From assembly GCA_024281675.1 (NCBI GenBank), contig JAMXAG010000001.1:186001-250000 (forward strand): a DNA stretch of 64,000 bases. The letters are read 5' to 3'. Shown one piece after another: positions 60,099-64,000 of the stretch. Source of the stretch: Nitrosomonas sp. (GTDB lineage: Bacteria; Pseudomonadota; Gammaproteobacteria; Burkholderiales; Nitrosomonadaceae). The notes below the pieces were generated by a model that searched no databases, was not told where the DNA came from, and worked only from the letters and a program-made list of their open reading frames with translations. The first letter of the stretch is position 1; each line of letters opens with the position of its first letter. The position numbers and the translations under genes were made by a program.

Positions 60099-61234
60099 GT
60101 ACGCAGCAGCAACGCTATCAAGAAGTCCGGAAAGTAACGTTGATTGGATCTGCGTTGGATTTTTCACTGGGGACGGCCAAGATTGTGATCGGATGGATGG
60201 CTAATTCACAAGCTTTAGTGGCCGATGGCGTGCATTCGTTATCTGATTTATTAACGGATTTTATGGTGTTGTATGCGGCCAAGCATTCGCATAAAGAAGC
60301 GGATAACGAGCATCCGTATGGCCACGGCCGCATCGAAACGCTTACTACAGCTAGCCTTGGCTTAGTGCTCGTGGCTATCGCATTTGGCATTGGCTATCAC
60401 TCGATACAAAGATTAGACGATAACGAAGCTGTGATGGAATTCAGTGTGTTGGCATTTTCGATTGCGTTGATATCGGTGCTGACTAAAGAATGGATTTATC
60501 GTTACACCGTGTCGGCGGCACGGCGTTTGCGCTCGGATATGTTGATGGCCAATGCTTGGCATAGCCGCTCAGATGCTTTTTCATCCATGGTGGTATTGGT
60601 TGGTATCGTGGGTGTAGCACTTGGACATGCCTATCTCGACGCAATTGCTGCGGTGATTGTGGCTGCCATGATCGCTAAGATTGGCATTGATTTGCTGCGC
60701 TCGAGTACCCAGGAGTTAATCGATTCTGCCTTGGAACCGGAAAAGGTTGCGCTGCTCCGGCAACAAATTGTTGCCGTGAATGGTGTGCGATCGATTCATA
60801 TGTTGCGGACCCGAAAAAGTGCGGGCAATATTTTGGTTGACGTGCATATTCAAGTCGATCCACGCCTAAGCGTTTCAGAAGGGCACCGGATTGGTGATGT
60901 GGTGCGGCAAAGTTTGTTGAATCAAGAGGATGGCATTACGGACGTTACCATCCACATCGACCCGGAAAATGATGAAACGATCGACCATTGTGATCAATTA
61001 CCTTTACGGGAACACGTTATCCAGGCACTTAAACAACAGTGGGCTGATCTTCCAGTCGCAGCAATTGAAAAAGTAACATTGCATTATCTTTCGGGTGGGA
61101 TCGATGTGGAGTTGGATTTGCCGATCGAAATTTTGCCGAATATCTTGGATGCAAAAAAACAGGCGGACACATTAAAACAAGCCGCTGCAACCTTGACTTA
61201 TATTCGTGAAATACAAGTCCGCTTTAAACCGTGA
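60095..61234 (+). CDS. cation diffusion facilitator (CDF) metal exporter
   Basis: 379 aa, longer than the ~300-residue CDF norm because of a long C-terminal cytoplasmic part. Six membrane helices. Metal-site residues: ADGVHSLSDLLTDF (TM2), DNEHPYGHGRIETL signature, and AWHSRSDAFSS (TM5 His and Asp). The cytoplasmic domain contains HIQVDPRLSVSEGH and VTIHIDP. Exports Zn, Fe or a similar ion. Translationally coupled to the Lon-like protease. Confidence 0.92.
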   Translation: MSTQQQRYQEVRKVTLIGSALDFSLGTAKIVIGWMANSQALVADGVHSLSDLLTDFMVLYAAKHSHKEADNEHPYGHGRIETLTTASLGLVLVAIAFGIGYHSIQRLDDNEAVMEFSVLAFSIALISVLTKEWIYRYTVSAARRLRSDMLMANAWHSRSDAFSSMVVLVGIVGVALGHAYLDAIAAVIVAAMIAKIGIDLLRSSTQELIDSALEPEKVALLRQQIVAVNGVRSIHMLRTRKSAGNILVDVHIQVDPRLSVSEGHRIGDVVRQSLLNQEDGITDVTIHIDPENDETIDHCDQLPLREHVIQALKQQWADLPVAAIEKVTLHYLSGGIDVELDLPIEILPNILDAKKQADTLKQAAATLTYIREIQVRFKP

Positions 61235-61328
61235 AGTTGATATGTAGCAGCTATCTTCAAGCTTTTTTTAGATTTGAATAACGCGCTTCTTTGTGAAATA
61301 CTTTTAAGGTGTTTTATGAATTTACGGG

Positions 61329-61850
61329 ATGATGACTGTAATGAAGCAAAATTCTTTTAACCGATTTAAAACGTTCACATTAATCCTATCGATTGTATTA
61401 GTCGGCTTATTGCCTCCGTCAATCAGCTTTGGCCAGAAGTTAAAAATCAAGCCGCATGAAGTGCCAGATCAATGCAACGCGGATTCTGCTCAGATCCGGG
61501 TCACGGTCAACGGAGTAGGTTCTGGCGGGATTCTGAATGTTGGCTTGTACGATGGTCCGGATAATTTTTTAGAAAAAAAAGGCCGTAAGCGTACCGTGCG
61601 TATTCCGGCCACTGACGAACAACATAAGGTCTGCATGAATCTTGATCAACCTGGGACTTATGCGGTGGCGGTTTATCATGATAGGGATGCCGATCGGAAG
61701 TTAAAACTACGCTGGAATATGCTGCCGGGTGAGCCGTTTGGTTTATCGAATAACCCCGAGAAACCTATCGGCTTTCCGAAATTCAGCGATTCAGCGTTTA
61801 TCACAGGGGAATTGGGCGCAGATATTGTGGTTAATCTGAAGCAACCTTGA
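61329..61850 (+). CDS. DUF2141 family periplasmic protein
   Basis: 173 aa. Signal peptide about residues 10-36 (FTLILSIVLVGLLPPSISFG). The DUF2141 fold region has LNVGLYDGPDNFLEKKG and YAVAVYHDRDADRKLKLRWN followed by GEPFGLSNNPEKP, the family signature. Function unknown. Confidence 0.88.
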   Translation: MMTVMKQNSFNRFKTFTLILSIVLVGLLPPSISFGQKLKIKPHEVPDQCNADSAQIRVTVNGVGSGGILNVGLYDGPDNFLEKKGRKRTVRIPATDEQHKVCMNLDQPGTYAVAVYHDRDADRKLKLRWNMLPGEPFGLSNNPEKPIGFPKFSDSAFITGELGADIVVNLKQP

Positions 61851-61974
61851 TGGTTATTGTACCTGTACTAGAGAAGCCATCATTGGTTTGACTTCTAGAA
61901 ATTTTATCCATTGGATGTAATGCTTCTGAGATCATAAAGTTCCTTTTGTGCGACTTTAATCAAGGGAAATTATT

Positions 61975-62868
61975 ATGTCGAATTCGATATTTATCAGTTA
62001 TCGTCGTTCAGACTCGCAGCATGCTGCTATTGCATTAGCCGATGCACTCAGTTGGGCATTTGCCGAAGGCGAGGTTTTTTTTGATCGAGGATCAATCCGT
62101 GGTGCAGATGAATGGCCGGATTCGATAAAGAATGCAGTTGCAGAAGCAAAGCTAATAGTTGTGGTAATAGGCGACGGATGGCTTCGAGCCAGTGATCAAT
62201 TCGGCAGACGACGTTTGGATGATTCTAAAGATTGGGTTAGGCGGGAACTTGTTACTGCGATAAAAAGGAACATTGAGATTTTGCCGCTTACACTTGACGA
62301 TGCTTCGGTACCCGTACCAGAGGCCTTGGATTTTGAGCTAGAACGAATATCGAGCAAGCAAGCGCTCCCTATTAGAGTTTTAAGTTGGGAGAACGATATC
62401 CATGCAGTGATTGAACGCATCAGAGAATTAACAGGCATTGGACTGCGTTTACACATGAATGGCGATACTCTGAATCCGAACGGAACGCCGATCCCTAGGC
62501 CCGATCGAAAAAAAAGTAACGAAATGATTCTTCCGCTCAGTATACTCAGGCAGACGATGGAAGATATTCCGCCCTGGCGGTTCGAGACAAACTATCATCC
62601 GTGGGCAATAGGCGGGAAGGCGGAGGAGATTTGCCGACTCTATGAATTTAGTTCATTCCGCAATGCAACGCAATTTATGGCAGATTCAGCGGAGGCCATC
62701 AATCGCTGGAAACCGCCACATCATCCGCGTTGGGAGAATCAATGGCGTGTGATTAAAGTGTGGTTTTCAACTTGGGATGTAGGTTGCCGGGTAACGCAGC
62801 TGGATATCAAGGCTGCCAAGATGATGGATAAGCTTTTTCGTGATCGCGATCCGATTCGTTGTGGGTAG
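61975..62868 (+). CDS. TIR domain fused to a pterin-4a-carbinolamine dehydratase-like domain
   Basis: 297 aa. Residues 1-~140 are a TIR domain: FISYRRSDS (6-14), FFDRGSIRGADEWPDSI, LIVVVIGDGWL and SKDWVRRELVTAI with Glu91 in the place of the catalytic Glu of NAD-cleaving TIR enzymes. A linker follows to ~185. Residues ~187-288 resemble PCD/DCoH (PhhB): LSILRQTMEDIPPW, then LYEFSSFRNATQF and PHHPRWENQWRVIKVWFST. The active-site pattern is H249-H250-P251, W257, W267 and D277, fitting the family signature (His or Trp allowed at the third catalytic position) except for the acidic residue before the His pair. TIR enzymes often produce signalling nucleotides in defence (family knowledge); the pterin link is inference. 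AAGGGAAA precedes the ATG. Confidence 0.85.
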   Translation: MSNSIFISYRRSDSQHAAIALADALSWAFAEGEVFFDRGSIRGADEWPDSIKNAVAEAKLIVVVIGDGWLRASDQFGRRRLDDSKDWVRRELVTAIKRNIEILPLTLDDASVPVPEALDFELERISSKQALPIRVLSWENDIHAVIERIRELTGIGLRLHMNGDTLNPNGTPIPRPDRKKSNEMILPLSILRQTMEDIPPWRFETNYHPWAIGGKAEEICRLYEFSSFRNATQFMADSAEAINRWKPPHHPRWENQWRVIKVWFSTWDVGCRVTQLDIKAAKMMDKLFRDRDPIRCG

Positions 62869-62914
62869 TTTTACTGAGGAATTAAAATTGGAAGATGTTG
62901 CTCCTGGTGGCTTG

Positions 62915-63463
62915 TCAGTGTGGATTATTTTTTATCACAGCTTGCAAATTCAGTAGATCGTTTTTCAGCTCATTGGCATTACGCGCTGCGCTTGCAGAGT
63001 GATAGATTCGTGCAATCTTGCCTTGTGGGTCAATGAGGAAGGTATTGCGGCGGGCAAATTTTATGATCCCCAAATGAATCAGTGAATGATAATGCTTGGC
63101 GACCGCGCCAGTTGTATCAGCCAGGAGTGGGAATTGCAATTGGAATTTTTGGGCAAAATGCGCGTGGCTATTGGAATCGTCGACGCTAATGCCGATCACT
63201 TGTGCGCCTAAGTCAGTCAGCTCTTGTAGTTCATCACGAAAACCGCATGCTTGTTTAGTACATCCCGGCGTATCGTCCTTGGGATAAAAATACAACGCTA
63301 ACCATTTGCCTCGGAAATCTTCGAGCGTGTGCATTTTCCCAAATTGGTCGGTTAAATTGAAATCCGGTGCTGCTTGATGCAAAGGCAGCGATTTTTGTTG
63401 TCGATAAAAAAACCAAAACCATAAAGCGATTGAAATGAATAATAAGACGACTAACCATTGCAT
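62915..63463 (-). CDS. bcp: membrane-anchored peroxiredoxin (BCP/PrxQ type)
   Basis: Thiol peroxidase. 182 aa with an N-terminal membrane helix (WLVVLLFISIALWFWFFY), so probably inner-membrane anchored with the catalytic domain outside the cytoplasm. Peroxidatic and resolving Cys are five residues apart in DDTPGCTKQACGFRDE, as in BCP. It also has LALYFYPKD and the VDDSNSHAHFAQKFQLQFPL segment. Convergent with the TIR gene, with 46 bp between. Confidence 0.9.
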   Translation of the reverse strand: MQWLVVLLFISIALWFWFFYRQQKSLPLHQAAPDFNLTDQFGKMHTLEDFRGKWLALYFYPKDDTPGCTKQACGFRDELQELTDLGAQVIGISVDDSNSHAHFAQKFQLQFPLLADTTGAVAKHYHSLIHLGIIKFARRNTFLIDPQGKIARIYHSASAARNANELKNDLLNLQAVIKNNPH

Positions 63464-63814
63464 CGAGATTTTCCTTATTGCATTTGTGAATCTAGGGTGG
63501 TGATTGGGGTGCTTATTCAGAAAAGCCGAATTTTCCCAAGAATAGGTGAGAATACAATACTATCAATAACCATACAAATTTGGAGGGCAACAGTTTGTTG
63601 TTCCTGATTTATTGGGTTGCTAGATTGTTCGTTTGTTTAACTGTTGATCCAGGCGACCATCCATCCAAATTATTTTGACGATATACAGTGAGGATTCTCA
63701 CATCATAGTTACCAGATCTTTTGGTAATCATTAAAAAATGAAATCAATAGATGGTTGTACACGTTGGGTTGCTTTACAAGATTAATATTTCTTGCAGTTT
63801 TAGGAGAGATTACT
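63464..63814. other. 351-bp intergenic region, no gene seen
   Basis: Between the divergent peroxiredoxin and the right-end gene. No tRNA, repeat or ORF is recognised. TAGGAGAG at 63801-63808 is the ribosome-binding site of the following gene. Confidence 0.45.
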
Positions 63815-64000
63815 ATGAAACTAGATAGCCCTGAAGTCGGCGAAGAAATTCGCAATCGGAATGTAATAATTCTTCATTACCCACGTTTTTTCCAAATCGA
63901 CCAACAATTTGAGGTTGGCATGACTCAATCGACCGCTTTTTCTCGACGAGTGTTGTGTGGTGCTTCGAGGATACTTACTGTTGTAGCGACCTTACTGGCC
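63815..64000 (+). CDS. unknown protein, 3' end outside window
   Basis: ATG at 63815 with a strong ribosome-binding site (TAGGAGAG). 62 codons to the window edge, beginning MKLDSPEVGEEIRNRNVIIL. The soluble start is followed by a possible first membrane helix around residues 50-62 (ILTVVATLLA). I do not recognise it. Confidence 0.55.
   Translation, partial: MKLDSPEVGEEIRNRNVIILHYPRFFQIDQQFEVGMTQSTAFSRRVLCGASRILTVVATLLA

Overview
The window looks like a chromosomal segment of a betaproteobacterial ammonia oxidiser of the Nitrosomonas type. The strongest evidence is a complete AmoC (ammonia monooxygenase subunit C) at 53960-54769. Supporting evidence is a tandem pair of cyanophycin synthetases, the standard beta/gamma-proteobacterial yceD-rpmF-plsX-fabHDG-acpP-fabF-mltG block, and a moderate-to-low GC content. 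This is inference from recognised proteins; no rRNA or tRNA gene was found to fix the taxonomy.

Layout. 1-4066: two overlapping cyanophycin synthetase genes on the minus strand; the first is cut by the window edge. 4311-4610: a decayed IS5-type transposase. 4618-7518: rapA. 7576-14092: an accessory island. A STAND/NLR-like gene (DUF4062, NB-ARC, eight TPR units) is broken by two identical inverted copies of a 1271-bp IS3-family element and sits beside an internally deleted second IS3-like element. The outer ends of the island form inverted repeats flanked by the same 3 bp, so the island may itself be transposon-like. 14304-20467: accessory metabolism and redox genes (DUF2490 outer-membrane protein, cytochrome c lipoprotein, FNR-type regulator, catalase, ThiO). 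20770-27734: a small lipoprotein and a czcCBA-type heavy-metal RND efflux operon. 27946-35829: maf and the conserved fatty-acid synthesis cluster. 35878-40684: a large membrane glycosyltransferase fusion, a DUF4019 protein, a ZIP transporter and PgeF. 40869-45831: an ankyrin protein and a glycerophosphodiester/glycerol-3-phosphate operon. 46206-51906: a surface-polysaccharide cluster (two GT4 enzymes, flippase, GT26 enzyme, sulfotransferase). 52219-53206: a ferredoxin and a hydrolase. 53317-57573: solitary amoC with an AmoD/E-like partner, preceded by a response regulator and a PAS histidine kinase, all on the minus strand. 57945-61850: Lon-like protease, CDF metal exporter and a DUF2141 protein. 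61975-62868: a TIR domain fused to a pterin-carbinolamine-dehydratase-like domain. 62915-64000: peroxiredoxin and the start of an unknown gene.

How it fits together. The fatty-acid block makes acyl-ACP precursors for membranes. The glycerophosphodiester genes could recycle phospholipid head groups. Czc, ZIP and CDF proteins handle divalent metals. Catalase, peroxiredoxin and the FNR-like regulator handle oxygen and peroxide. The solitary amoC has a candidate extracytoplasmic-stress (sigma-E type) promoter, which matches what is known for a solitary amoC in N. europaea.

Most unusual items: the TIR-pterin dehydratase fusion; the NLR-like gene whose uninterrupted reading frame (954 codons) is restored exactly when both IS copies and one target duplication each are removed; the possible transposon that carries it; and the promoter and palindrome between the response regulator and amoC.
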